NCBI RefSeq assembly: GCF_000412995.1
Contig: NZ_KE332514.1
Location: 102,268-166,267, forward strand
Direction: 5' to 3'
Source: Treponema vincentii F0403
GTDB taxonomy: Bacteria > Spirochaetota > Spirochaetia > Treponematales > Treponemataceae
DNA length: 64,000 bases
The first letter of the stretch is position 1. Each line of letters starts with the position of its first letter. Below, in pieces: positions 27,321 through 34,726 of the stretch. A program made the translations under genes and the position numbers. The notes below the pieces were generated by a model. The model searched no databases. It worked only from the letters and a program-made list of their open reading frames with translations, and was not told the DNA's origin.

Positions 27321-29135
27321 ATGGCTGCAAAGAATACCTATGACGAATCGAAAATAAAGACGCTCAGCTCGCTGGAGCATATCAGGCTCCGCACCGGTAT
27401 GTATATCGGCCGGCTCGGAAACGGTTCCAATCCCGACGACGGTATTTATATCCTGTTAAAAGAGGTGCTCGATAACTCCATCGACGAGTTTATCATGGGA
27501 AACGGCGACCGTATCGATGCAATGTTGCAGGACAACAAGGTTACCGTGCGGGATTACGGCCGCGGTATTCCGCTGGGCAAGGTGGTGGAATGCGTGTCGG
27601 TAATCAACACCGGTGCAAAGTACAACGATGAAGTCTTTCAGTTTTCCGTAGGGCTGAACGGCGTCGGAACCAAGGCGGTGAACGCCCTCTCCGAGTATTT
27701 CCGGGTGGTTTCAGTCCGCGACGGGAAGTACGCCGAAGCGGTGTTTGAACGGGGCGTACTAAAACACGAAAAGCAGGGAGACGCCAAAAAAGGCATTAAA
27801 AACGGTACATTGGTGGAGTTTATCCCCGACAGGGAAATATTCGGCGACTACGCGTTCAACCTCGACTTTATCGAAAAGCGGATGTGGAACTACGCCTATT
27901 TAAACGCCGGTCTTACGCTCACCTTTAACGGCGCTTCATACATATCCGAAAACGGTCTGCTCGATCTTCTTAATGCGGAAATCGGTGAAGAGACGCTCTA
28001 TACGATTGCGCATTTTAAAGAAGCGAAACTTGAGTTTGCCTTTACCCACACCAATAACTACGGAGAAACCTATTTTTCGTTTGTCAACGGGCAGTATACC
28101 TCGGACGGCGGCACCCACCTTTCCGCCTTTAAAGAAGGTTTGCTGAAAGGGATAAATGAATACTACCGCAAAAACTATAAGAGCGAGGATGTCCGCGAAG
28201 GTACCTGCGCTGCGGTTGCGGTAAAGGTGCAAGCGCCCGTGTTTGAGAGTCAAACGAAAAATAAGCTCGGCAACACCGAGGTTCGGACGTGGATTGTCAA
28301 CGGGACAAAGGCCGCTGTGGTGGAATGGCTGCAAAAAAATGCCGAAGCCGCGCGCAAGCTGGAAGAAAAAATCCTTGCAAACGAGCGCCTGCGGACGGAG
28401 CTGAACAGCGTTAAAAAAGAGGCGAAGGCCGCCGCAAAAAAAATCGCAATGAAGATCCCTAAGCTGAAAGACTGCAAGTTTCACCTTGGGGATAAGCAGT
28501 ACGGCAATGAATCGATGATCTTTATTACCGAAGGAGATTCGGCGTCGGGTTCAATGGTTTCAAGCCGCGACGTGCTCACGCAGGCGCTTTTTTCGCTGCG
28601 CGGTAAGCCCGAAAATATGCACGGCAAAAAGCGGGCAGCCATCTACAAAAATGCGGAACTCTACAATATGATGATGGCGCTCGGCATCGAAAACAGCCTT
28701 GAAAGTCTCCGCTATAATAAGATCATTATTGCAACCGATGCCGATAACGACGGCTTCCATATCAGAAACCTCTTGCTGACCTTTTTTCTCACCTATTTTG
28801 AAGAATTAGTGTTGAGCGGGCGGATTTTTATTTTGGAAACGCCGCTTTTTAGGGTGCGCACTAAAAAAGAGACCTGCTATTGCTATTCGGAAAAAGAGCG
28901 GGATAGTGAAATGAAGCGGCTCGGTACCGCGGCGGAGGTTACCCGCTTTAAGGGATTGGGAGAAATAAGTCCCAGCGAATTCGGTCAGTTTATCGGAAAG
29001 GATATCCGCCTTTTACCGGTCAGCATTCAAACCGTTAAAAAGATTCCCGGCGTGCTTGAGTTTTATATGGGAAAAAATACCCCCGAACGCAAGGCCTTTA
29101 TTATGAAAAACCTCCTTGCGGAAATCGACGCATAG
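27321..29135 (+). CDS. parE: DNA topoisomerase IV subunit B (GyrB/ParE-type ATPase)
   Basis: A 604-residue type II topoisomerase B subunit. The GHKL ATPase motifs are EVLDNSIDEF near 49-58, VRDYGRGIP near 75-83 and GLNGVGTKAVNAL near 110-122. The TOPRIM domain has EGDSASG near 404 and DADNDG near 472, with the metal-binding acidic residues. GLGEISPSEFG is the C-terminal domain signature. The length is close to ParE and lacks the long insertion of some GyrB proteins, which supports topoisomerase IV; a gyrase role is the alternative. No parC lies in the window. GGGAGG lies about 15 bp before the ATG. Confidence 0.85.
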   Translation: MAAKNTYDESKIKTLSSLEHIRLRTGMYIGRLGNGSNPDDGIYILLKEVLDNSIDEFIMGNGDRIDAMLQDNKVTVRDYGRGIPLGKVVECVSVINTGAKYNDEVFQFSVGLNGVGTKAVNALSEYFRVVSVRDGKYAEAVFERGVLKHEKQGDAKKGIKNGTLVEFIPDREIFGDYAFNLDFIEKRMWNYAYLNAGLTLTFNGASYISENGLLDLLNAEIGEETLYTIAHFKEAKLEFAFTHTNNYGETYFSFVNGQYTSDGGTHLSAFKEGLLKGINEYYRKNYKSEDVREGTCAAVAVKVQAPVFESQTKNKLGNTEVRTWIVNGTKAAVVEWLQKNAEAARKLEEKILANERLRTELNSVKKEAKAAAKKIAMKIPKLKDCKFHLGDKQYGNESMIFITEGDSASGSMVSSRDVLTQALFSLRGKPENMHGKKRAAIYKNAELYNMMMALGIENSLESLRYNKIIIATDADNDGFHIRNLLLTFFLTYFEELVLSGRIFILETPLFRVRTKKETCYCYSEKERDSEMKRLGTAAEVTRFKGLGEISPSEFGQFIGKDIRLLPVSIQTVKKIPGVLEFYMGKNTPERKAFIMKNLLAEIDA

Positions 29136-29148
29136 GGAATAACAAAAA

Positions 29149-29393
29149 AGCTTCTCTCTAAAAATCTAACACAAGTTTTTAGAAGCACACGGGGCTGTCC
29201 AAAAACTGAAAGCCTATCGGCTTTTTCTGTAAGGAAATAATTTATCATATCCGCTAAAGCGGATTGCGTAACAGTTTGTGGACAGTTTCCTTAGATGTAA
29301 GTACGATGTTTAAAATTAAGTCATTATTGTATAAAGACTTAATTTTAAACTCGCGGGGATGTCGAAAAAGTAATCAACTTTTGAGACATCCCC
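29149..29393. repeat. four successive palindromes between parE and the leftward lipoprotein gene
   Basis: The gap holds, in order: a GCTTCT...AAAAA/TTTTTAGAAGC hairpin (29149-29186); a large stem CTGTCCAAAAACTG (29195-29208) paired with 29272-29285 with one mismatch, enclosing two smaller hairpins (AGCC/GGCT and ATCCGCT/AGCGGAT); a perfect 15-bp inverted repeat 29308-29322/29336-29350; and GGGGATGTC (29355-29363) paired with 29385-29393, enclosing AAAAGT/ACTTTT. Some of these may end transcription of parE and of the converging gene. No open frame is supported here. Confidence 0.85.
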
Positions 29394-29407
29394 AAAGACG
29401 GCTCTAT

Positions 29408-30334
29408 CTACTTTGCAGCCTTTGTGATTTTTACCGTCCATTCGCCGCCGTATTCGATTTTATGTACGGCGGCGAAATTATCCATATTCAATGCCATCGA
29501 TAAACAATCGAGGCTATTGTAATACAGCAGCGGTTTCCCATCAGGAACATCGCCGAAACTATTCACATACGGCATCGAACCGGTGTAAACCTGTTTTCCG
29601 TCATTGAATATTGTTACTTGCACGACATCGTTAACGGCTAATTTCAATGATTCCGCCGTTTCACGGCCGATATTTGTCCACACATTCCCATATTGCACAT
29701 CAAGCGCAGGAATAGTACCTAACAGTGCATCTTTATCAAAACGAGATTTCTCGTAAGGAATACGGACAATATCCTTTTTCGTAGGTCCAACCTGTTCAAA
29801 ACCGATAATTTCTCCTGCGAGCCGCGCTCCGGTAAACGCATATACATCACGGCCGTGGAAGGTATAGCTTTTTTCGGAATTTTTCCGGCGGTTTACCGAT
29901 TCATCAATTAAACGGATTTCCGCAATACCGAGCCGGTCGGCAACAAGCGTGAGCGTTCCATTATCGGGGGTAACAATATAGTGTCCCGTTTTAGTTTTTA
30001 AGACGACTGAATCACGGTCTGTACCGACGCCGGGATCAACAACCGACACAAACACCGTACCTGCCGGCCAGTATTCTACCGTCTGAAAGAGCCGATACGC
30101 TGCATCCCAGATACTGTAAGCGGGTATTTCGTGGGTAAGATCGTATAGCGGAATTGCTGCCGATTGCGTAAAAGCAACCCCCTTCATTGCTGAAACCGCA
30201 CCGTCCTTTAAACCGAAGTCCGTCTGAAATACCAACGGCCGGGAATTCCGCGGTGTTCCCGCACAGCCGGACATACCAATCGTTACTATCAGTATTCCCG
30301 CCGCAATCAAACCGAATAACCTCTTATTGCGCAT
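29408..30334 (-). CDS. exported lipoprotein of the SAM hydroxide adenosyltransferase (DUF62) family
   Basis: A 308-residue protein with a lipoprotein signal ending at MSGC near residue 23. The mature part is a full DUF62 domain: VFQTDFGLKDGAVSAMKG, LYDLTHEIPAYSIWDA, VFVSVVDPGVGTDRD, TPDNGTLTLVADRLG and TFHGRDVYAFTGARLA, which contain the conserved Asp, Arg and His residues. Characterised members hydrolyse S-adenosylmethionine to adenosine and methionine and are cytoplasmic. A lipid-anchored version would act outside the inner membrane. GAGGAGG sets the start at 30334, not at the ATG five codons upstream. The next gene upstream on this strand is another lipoprotein. Confidence 0.85.
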   Translation of the reverse strand: MRNKRLFGLIAAGILIVTIGMSGCAGTPRNSRPLVFQTDFGLKDGAVSAMKGVAFTQSAAIPLYDLTHEIPAYSIWDAAYRLFQTVEYWPAGTVFVSVVDPGVGTDRDSVVLKTKTGHYIVTPDNGTLTLVADRLGIAEIRLIDESVNRRKNSEKSYTFHGRDVYAFTGARLAGEIIGFEQVGPTKKDIVRIPYEKSRFDKDALLGTIPALDVQYGNVWTNIGRETAESLKLAVNDVVQVTIFNDGKQVYTGSMPYVNSFGDVPDGKPLLYYNSLDCLSMALNMDNFAAVHKIEYGGEWTVKITKAAK

Positions 30335-30357
30335 AATACCTCCTCGCATAATAGCTT

Positions 30358-31101
30358 TTAAAATTCATCAAATACAACGTTTTCCTGTTTTACAGGCGTG
30401 TCGCTTCCTTCCGGGGCGCTTTCGATATTTTTAACTGCAGCTGTATTTGAATCGAATGCATCGTATTTTTCGTATTCTGCTTTTAATTCTTGCACCAGTT
30501 GTAAAAGGGCATTTTCATCCAATACCTTTAACACATCTTGGCACTGTGCCGGCGAAATTGCAATCCTTATGGCAGGGCAGTTCGCGCCGTTTTCCGCTTG
30601 AGTCGTTGCATTTGCAAGAATAAAGTACGGCCGCTGCGGAGTAATAAACTGATAATCAAACCGCAAGGTTGGATACGCTTCATGTGCGCCTCCGAACAGT
30701 CCCCATGTCATTAATATATCGGCCTTTCCGAAAGCCCCCCGTTTCTTTGCTCCTTCGGAAGTCAATGTTTTATCGGAAAAAGCGGTAAGATATCGTTCAA
30801 TCGCTTCTCTCAAAAGTGCGCGTTCATTCTTTTTTAACGAAATCCAGATGTTATCGCCCATCATCTTGTGATGAAACTTAACGGTGTTGGTCGAAGGTTC
30901 GAAAATAAAGCTGACATCGCGAGGCAGTAAATCATTGGAATATCGTCTTACTATATTCAAGTGCAGCACACCTAACGATTGCACCGGATAATTACCGAGA
31001 AAATCGGGATCATTCTTTTTGGGCTTAGAGGCACATGCACCGCTTAAAAAAGTAACGCCGAGCGCTGCAATCAATAAATAAAGGGGAATAATACGTTTCA
31101 T
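30358..31101 (-). CDS. hypothetical lipoprotein
   Basis: A 247-residue lipoprotein. The signal MKRIIPLYLLIAALGVTFL ends at LSGAC, a lipobox. The mature part alternates strands and helices (VSFIFEPSTNTVKFHHKM, then NERALLREAIERYLTAF), and a C-terminal helix (QELKAEYEKY) is followed by a loose acidic tail. I do not recognise a family. The long open frame upstream to 31332 is not used, because GGAGTG sits just before the ATG at 31101 and only this start gives a signal peptide. It ends 23 bp before the DUF62 lipoprotein start, so the two are probably cotranscribed. Confidence 0.65.
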   Translation of the reverse strand: MKRIIPLYLLIAALGVTFLSGACASKPKKNDPDFLGNYPVQSLGVLHLNIVRRYSNDLLPRDVSFIFEPSTNTVKFHHKMMGDNIWISLKKNERALLREAIERYLTAFSDKTLTSEGAKKRGAFGKADILMTWGLFGGAHEAYPTLRFDYQFITPQRPYFILANATTQAENGANCPAIRIAISPAQCQDVLKVLDENALLQLVQELKAEYEKYDAFDSNTAAVKNIESAPEGSDTPVKQENVVFDEF

Positions 31102-31224
31102 TTTTACACTCCAATAAAAAGTCGAGAAGAAAGTATCAACTTTCAATTGACTTTTTACGCACGCCCGCAACGAAGTGAGAACGTGCATATAATATACAAG
31201 TTTGCACTTGGGCAAACTTGGGTG

Positions 31225-31257
31225 AATACAAGCCGTGCTATTTGTACGGCTTGTATT
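31225..31257. repeat. 12-bp perfect hairpin in the 31102-31403 gap
   Basis: AATACAAGCCGT (31225-31236) and its complement (31246-31257) enclose a 9-base loop. The same 300-bp divergent gap also holds TTTGCACTTGGGCAAA near 31200 and AAAAAGTC/GACTTTTT near 31118-31158. No gene is visible in the gap. It must contain the promoters for both neighbours, but none stands out clearly. Confidence 0.65.
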
Positions 31258-31403
31258 TTGCACTCCTTGTCTGCGATTGTACGGGAAACCCCTGCTTAAT
31301 GCAAGATACTGTCTTGTTCTTTTCTTTTGCAAAATTATTCGTTGTCGGGTATACTTTAAGTGTCACAGATTCCGGAATATCGGTATCTGCTAAGGAGTAA
31401 AAG

Positions 31404-31769
31404 ATGCAGATGAACAGTGTGGTCATTAGAACCGACAACATGGAAAAATCATTACAGTTTTATGAAAAGGTGCTTGGACTCACCTTTGAGTCTATGATGT
31501 CAGCAGCGCCGGGCAAGCAGATTGCTTTTTTGTACGACCCTAAATCAAACGGCCGGCTTGAGCTTATTCATAACGATCATTCAAAGGTAAAAAAAGAAAA
31601 CTCTATTTCGCTGACTTTTAATGTGAATCAGATCGGAGAGACGGAAAAATATCTTCGCTCTAAAGATGTCCGTATTATCATGCAGCCGCGGACTGTTAAA
31701 GACGGTAAAAAGATATTAACGGCGGTCGATCCCAATGGAATCGAAATAGACTTTATTGAAGCTAAATAA
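31404..31769 (+). CDS. VOC-superfamily (glyoxalase-like) protein
   Basis: A 121-residue protein with two beta-alpha-beta-beta-beta repeats. The N-terminal strand has VVIRTDNMEKSLQFYEKVLGL and the C-terminus DPNGIEIDFIEA, the usual metal-binding glutamate strand of vicinal oxygen chelate enzymes. AAGGAG precedes the ATG. The fold is clear; the reaction is not. Glyoxalase I or a detoxifying lyase are possibilities. It stands alone and is followed by a strong terminator. Confidence 0.8.
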   Translation: MQMNSVVIRTDNMEKSLQFYEKVLGLTFESMMSAAPGKQIAFLYDPKSNGRLELIHNDHSKVKKENSISLTFNVNQIGETEKYLRSKDVRIIMQPRTVKDGKKILTAVDPNGIEIDFIEAK

Positions 31770-31816
31770 GGCAGGGGTAAAAGAAAACTTCGTAATCTCT
31801 TATATAGCGGATAAAT

Positions 31817-31849
31817 AAAAAGCGTTGTAAAATATTTACAACGCTTTTT
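31817..31849. terminator. bidirectional terminator
   Basis: AAAAAGCGTTGTAAA and its complement form a long stem around a short AT loop, with A and T runs on both sides. It lies between the VOC gene and the leftward HEAT-like gene, so it can end both transcripts. Confidence 0.85.
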
Positions 31850-31931
31850 ATAGCGGGCTTTGAGGTTGTTACCGGAGACTCTCCAAAGAGCAAAGATGTT
31901 AGAGCGTCTCCTGTGAATAACCGGTTAAGCG

Positions 31932-32675
31932 CTATTTGCTCTGTTTTTGCTCCGAGTTGGAGTTCGAAATGCTGCGCATAACTTCATAAGCTCTTGTTCT
32001 TACAGGAGTTACATAGCTGTAGTTGTTTGCGATGCGCATAACCGTTTCAAACATCTCTTTTTTGTTCGTAACCGAACCGGACATCTTTTCAAAGGTGTTA
32101 AGGATTTCAAGTGCGAGTGAGCTTGTCGGATTAACCGTATCGAATTTACGGGCAATCCAGTTGATCATATTGAATACTTCATCGTTGTCGTTTTTTCCGA
32201 TTTCGCCGAGCGATTTGACTGCAGCGGTAATAACGGACGGCTCATTATCGGTATACATAACCGTAATTAATGAATCCTTTGCTTTCTCGGTACCCATCTG
32301 TCCGAGCAATTCGCAGGCACGGCGTCTTATTTCAGGATAATTATTTACCACTCTGCCGTCTTCTCTAACAACGGTTGAAAGGCCTTCCGTTGCGAGCGTA
32401 CTTAAAGCCGCTTGAATTTCTTCGGATTGGCGTCCTTCATTCAATGCTTCTTCGATATACTGCAAGGCAACGAGTTTTGAGTCGCGCCCTTCAGCGGCAA
32501 CCATTTCCTTAATCATAACGCCCTCAATTGAATTGAGGTATGCCTGTTCGACGGTAATCATACTGTCGGATTCACCGTTCTTATCGTTTTTTGCAGCGTT
32601 TTTATTTTGTGCGCAAATAAACGGAGCGGTAAGCAGTGCTAAAGCCAGTGATAGTATCAAAAATTTGTGCCGCAT
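31932..32675 (-). CDS. exported HEAT-repeat-like protein
   Basis: A 247-residue protein with a signal peptide (MRHKFLILSLALALLTAPFICAQ). Several helical pairs of HEAT type follow, such as PEIRRRACELLGQMGTEKAKDSLITV, a pattern in which TDNEPSVITAAVKSLGEIG repeats the previous unit. It probably acts as a protein-binding scaffold in the periplasm. A TTG nine codons upstream is possible, but the ATG at 32675 begins the signal peptide directly and GGGGGT lies upstream. No partner is suggested by the context, as the next gene upstream is divergent rex. Confidence 0.7.
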   Translation of the reverse strand: MRHKFLILSLALALLTAPFICAQNKNAAKNDKNGESDSMITVEQAYLNSIEGVMIKEMVAAEGRDSKLVALQYIEEALNEGRQSEEIQAALSTLATEGLSTVVREDGRVVNNYPEIRRRACELLGQMGTEKAKDSLITVMYTDNEPSVITAAVKSLGEIGKNDNDEVFNMINWIARKFDTVNPTSSLALEILNTFEKMSGSVTNKKEMFETVMRIANNYSYVTPVRTRAYEVMRSISNSNSEQKQSK

Positions 32676-32817
32676 GATAACGACCCCCTTCCTTTTGTTC
32701 AAAGTTGGTATTTTACTAGAATACCAACTTATTGTTAGTTATTTTTTTGCAAGTGTCAAGAGGCATACTTTTAAAAAATATCTAAGAGGTTTGATCTGAC
32801 CACCGAAAAATTACCGC

Positions 32818-32846
32818 TTGACCTTTCATACTTTTACTTATATCAT
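32818..32846 (+). promoter_or_regulatory. predicted promoter of rex
   Basis: TTGACC (32818-32823) and TATCAT (32841-32846) are separated by 17 bp, a good vegetative promoter. The leader to the rex start is about 60 bp. No clear Rex-box palindrome was found near it. Confidence 0.6.
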
Positions 32847-32913
32847 AGAACAATACGATAAAGGATTATAAAATAGTTGATCCTTGAGTTTTATTAAATA
32901 AGGTGTGATGCGA

Positions 32914-33561
32914 ATGAAAAAGTTAAAGATACCTGCAGTACCGTCCATCAGAAGATTACCGTCATATTTACATATAGTAAAGCAAGCTCAAGCAGATGGG
33001 AATCCCTATATTTCCGGCACCGTTATCGCTGAAGAGTTACATCTGGAACCCATCCAAGTGCGTAAGGATTTAGCGATTACCGGTATTATCGGCAAGCCGA
33101 AAAAGGGATATCCGGTTGAAGAGCTCATTGCAGCTATTGAACATTTTCTCCGCTGGGATACGCTGCAAAAAGCCGTCCTTATCGGCGCAGGAAATCTTGG
33201 CACCGCACTCACCGGCTATCAGGGATTTAGGGATCACGGATTGGAAATTTGTGCGGCTTTCGACAGCGACAAAAAAAAGATCGGCAAAAAAATTCACGGT
33301 ATTCCGATTTTCGGTATGAACGAATTAACGGAACAAATTAACGTTTTGCATCCTGCTTTAGCGGTTTTAACCGCTCCTTCCCCCAGTGCGCAGCTCATTG
33401 CAGACCGATTGGTAGAAGCGGGAATTGATGCAATCTGGAATTTTACGAATGTTAAAATAAAAGTGCCCGACAATGTACTTGTGCAGCAGGAAGACCTTAC
33501 CTCAGGTTATGCCCTTTTAGGCGTGATGATGAATACCCGTATTCAGCAAGCAAGCGAATAA
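32914..33561 (+). CDS. rex: redox-sensing transcriptional repressor Rex
   Basis: A 215-residue repressor that binds operator DNA when NADH is low and leaves it when the NADH/NAD+ ratio rises, controlling fermentation genes. The N-terminal winged helix runs from SIRRLPSYLHIVKQ to IQVRKDLAITG. The Rossmann part has the GAGNLG motif at 91-96 and continues to ICAAFDSD. The C-terminal domain-swap helix ends with GYALLGVMM. The GTG at 32905 and ATG at 32908 sit too close to AAGG, so the ATG at 32914 is preferred. It is monocistronic as far as can be seen. Confidence 0.92.
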   Translation: MKKLKIPAVPSIRRLPSYLHIVKQAQADGNPYISGTVIAEELHLEPIQVRKDLAITGIIGKPKKGYPVEELIAAIEHFLRWDTLQKAVLIGAGNLGTALTGYQGFRDHGLEICAAFDSDKKKIGKKIHGIPIFGMNELTEQINVLHPALAVLTAPSPSAQLIADRLVEAGIDAIWNFTNVKIKVPDNVLVQQEDLTSGYALLGVMMNTRIQQASE

Positions 33562-33634
33562 CATTTATTTTTTTATTTACGGATATGGGACTTTAAGAAA
33601 TGTATATGTTAAAGCCCCATCATAGAACAGCCTT

Positions 33635-34711
33635 ATGACTCCTTCAAAATCTCCGCAGCAAGCAGCTCTTTTTTATAACCGCTTGGTGAAGCGGTACAAA
33701 CACCTAAAAAAATATGCACGCCGGCTTGGTATTTTTGCCTATCGGCTTTATGATAGAGACATTCCCGAAATTCCCGTTGCCGTCGATCTTTATATTGAAG
33801 ATGTAACAGGGCTGATATTTGCCGTGCTTACCGAATATGAACGGTCTACTGATCATAATTACACTACCAAAGAAGGAAAAACAGCTGCCTCTCTTTCTGA
33901 GTTGACGGAAGCGCTTTGTGCGGCTTTACAGATTCCTCCGGCGCAGGTGTATGAGAAATGCCGTAAGCGGCAGCGGGGCGAAGCGCAGTATGAAAAGATT
34001 GCCGATAGCGGAAAACGTATTATCGTGCGGGAAGGTAAGTGCCGCTTTTTTATCAATGTGTCCGATTACCTCGATACCGGTTTATTTCTTGATCACCGGC
34101 CTGCACGCATCGCGGTTGCCGAAAGTGCCGCCGGTAAGACGGTGCTGAATCTTTTTTGCTATACCGCGTCTTTTTCCGTTCATGCGCTGGTAAGCGGCGC
34201 GCGGCAGGTTTGCTCGGTTGACTTATCTAAAAACTATCTGCAATGGGCATATCAAAATGCTCAGCTGAACGGTGTTGACGATCCTGCCCGCTGCACCTTT
34301 GTACAAAGCGATGTCCGCCTTTTTTTGGAACAGGCTGCCAAGCGGAAAGAGCGCTGGGATATCATCATCTGCGACCCGCCGACATTTTCAAACTCGAAGC
34401 GGACTCCTCAATTTTTCGATGTGAACCGGCACTGGCAAGACTTAATCCGCAGCTGCTGTAAGGTATTGTCGGCGGAAGGGGTGCTGTACTTTTCCACCAA
34501 TTCGCGGACATTGCGGTTTAACGCGGCGGAACTTTCGGATAGACCATCCGGCACTGCGGGAAAAGATAGGTTTGTTTATCAAAATACGCTCTTTACCGTG
34601 CAGGACATCAGCGCTCAGTCGATACCGGAAGATTTTCGGAATAAAAAAATTCACCGCTTATGGAAGATAGCGATGGATAAGGCCAATGCGTCAGATTCCT
34701 TTTCGTATTAG
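33635..34711 (+). CDS. 23S rRNA methyltransferase, RlmK/RlmI-type
   Basis: A 358-residue SAM-dependent methyltransferase. The RlmK half of E. coli RlmKL is the closest match I recognise: LDHRPARIAVAESAAGKTVLNLFCYTASFSVHA is the SAM-binding motif I region, VDLSKNYLQWA is motif II, and DPPTFSNSKRT is the catalytic motif IV. The enzyme would methylate a base in 23S rRNA, guanine 2069 (m7G) if truly RlmK. The fused RlmL half is missing, as in many bacteria. It lies 15 bp before the next gene. Confidence 0.82.
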   Translation: MTPSKSPQQAALFYNRLVKRYKHLKKYARRLGIFAYRLYDRDIPEIPVAVDLYIEDVTGLIFAVLTEYERSTDHNYTTKEGKTAASLSELTEALCAALQIPPAQVYEKCRKRQRGEAQYEKIADSGKRIIVREGKCRFFINVSDYLDTGLFLDHRPARIAVAESAAGKTVLNLFCYTASFSVHALVSGARQVCSVDLSKNYLQWAYQNAQLNGVDDPARCTFVQSDVRLFLEQAAKRKERWDIIICDPPTFSNSKRTPQFFDVNRHWQDLIRSCCKVLSAEGVLYFSTNSRTLRFNAAELSDRPSGTAGKDRFVYQNTLFTVQDISAQSIPEDFRNKKIHRLWKIAMDKANASDSFSY

Positions 34712-34726
34712 GATACAATAAAGCGT

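Noticed and set aside
31102..31403. Extension of the hypothetical lipoprotein gene upstream to 31332
   Set aside because: It would hide the signal peptide and lipobox; a good ribosome site precedes the ATG at 31101.
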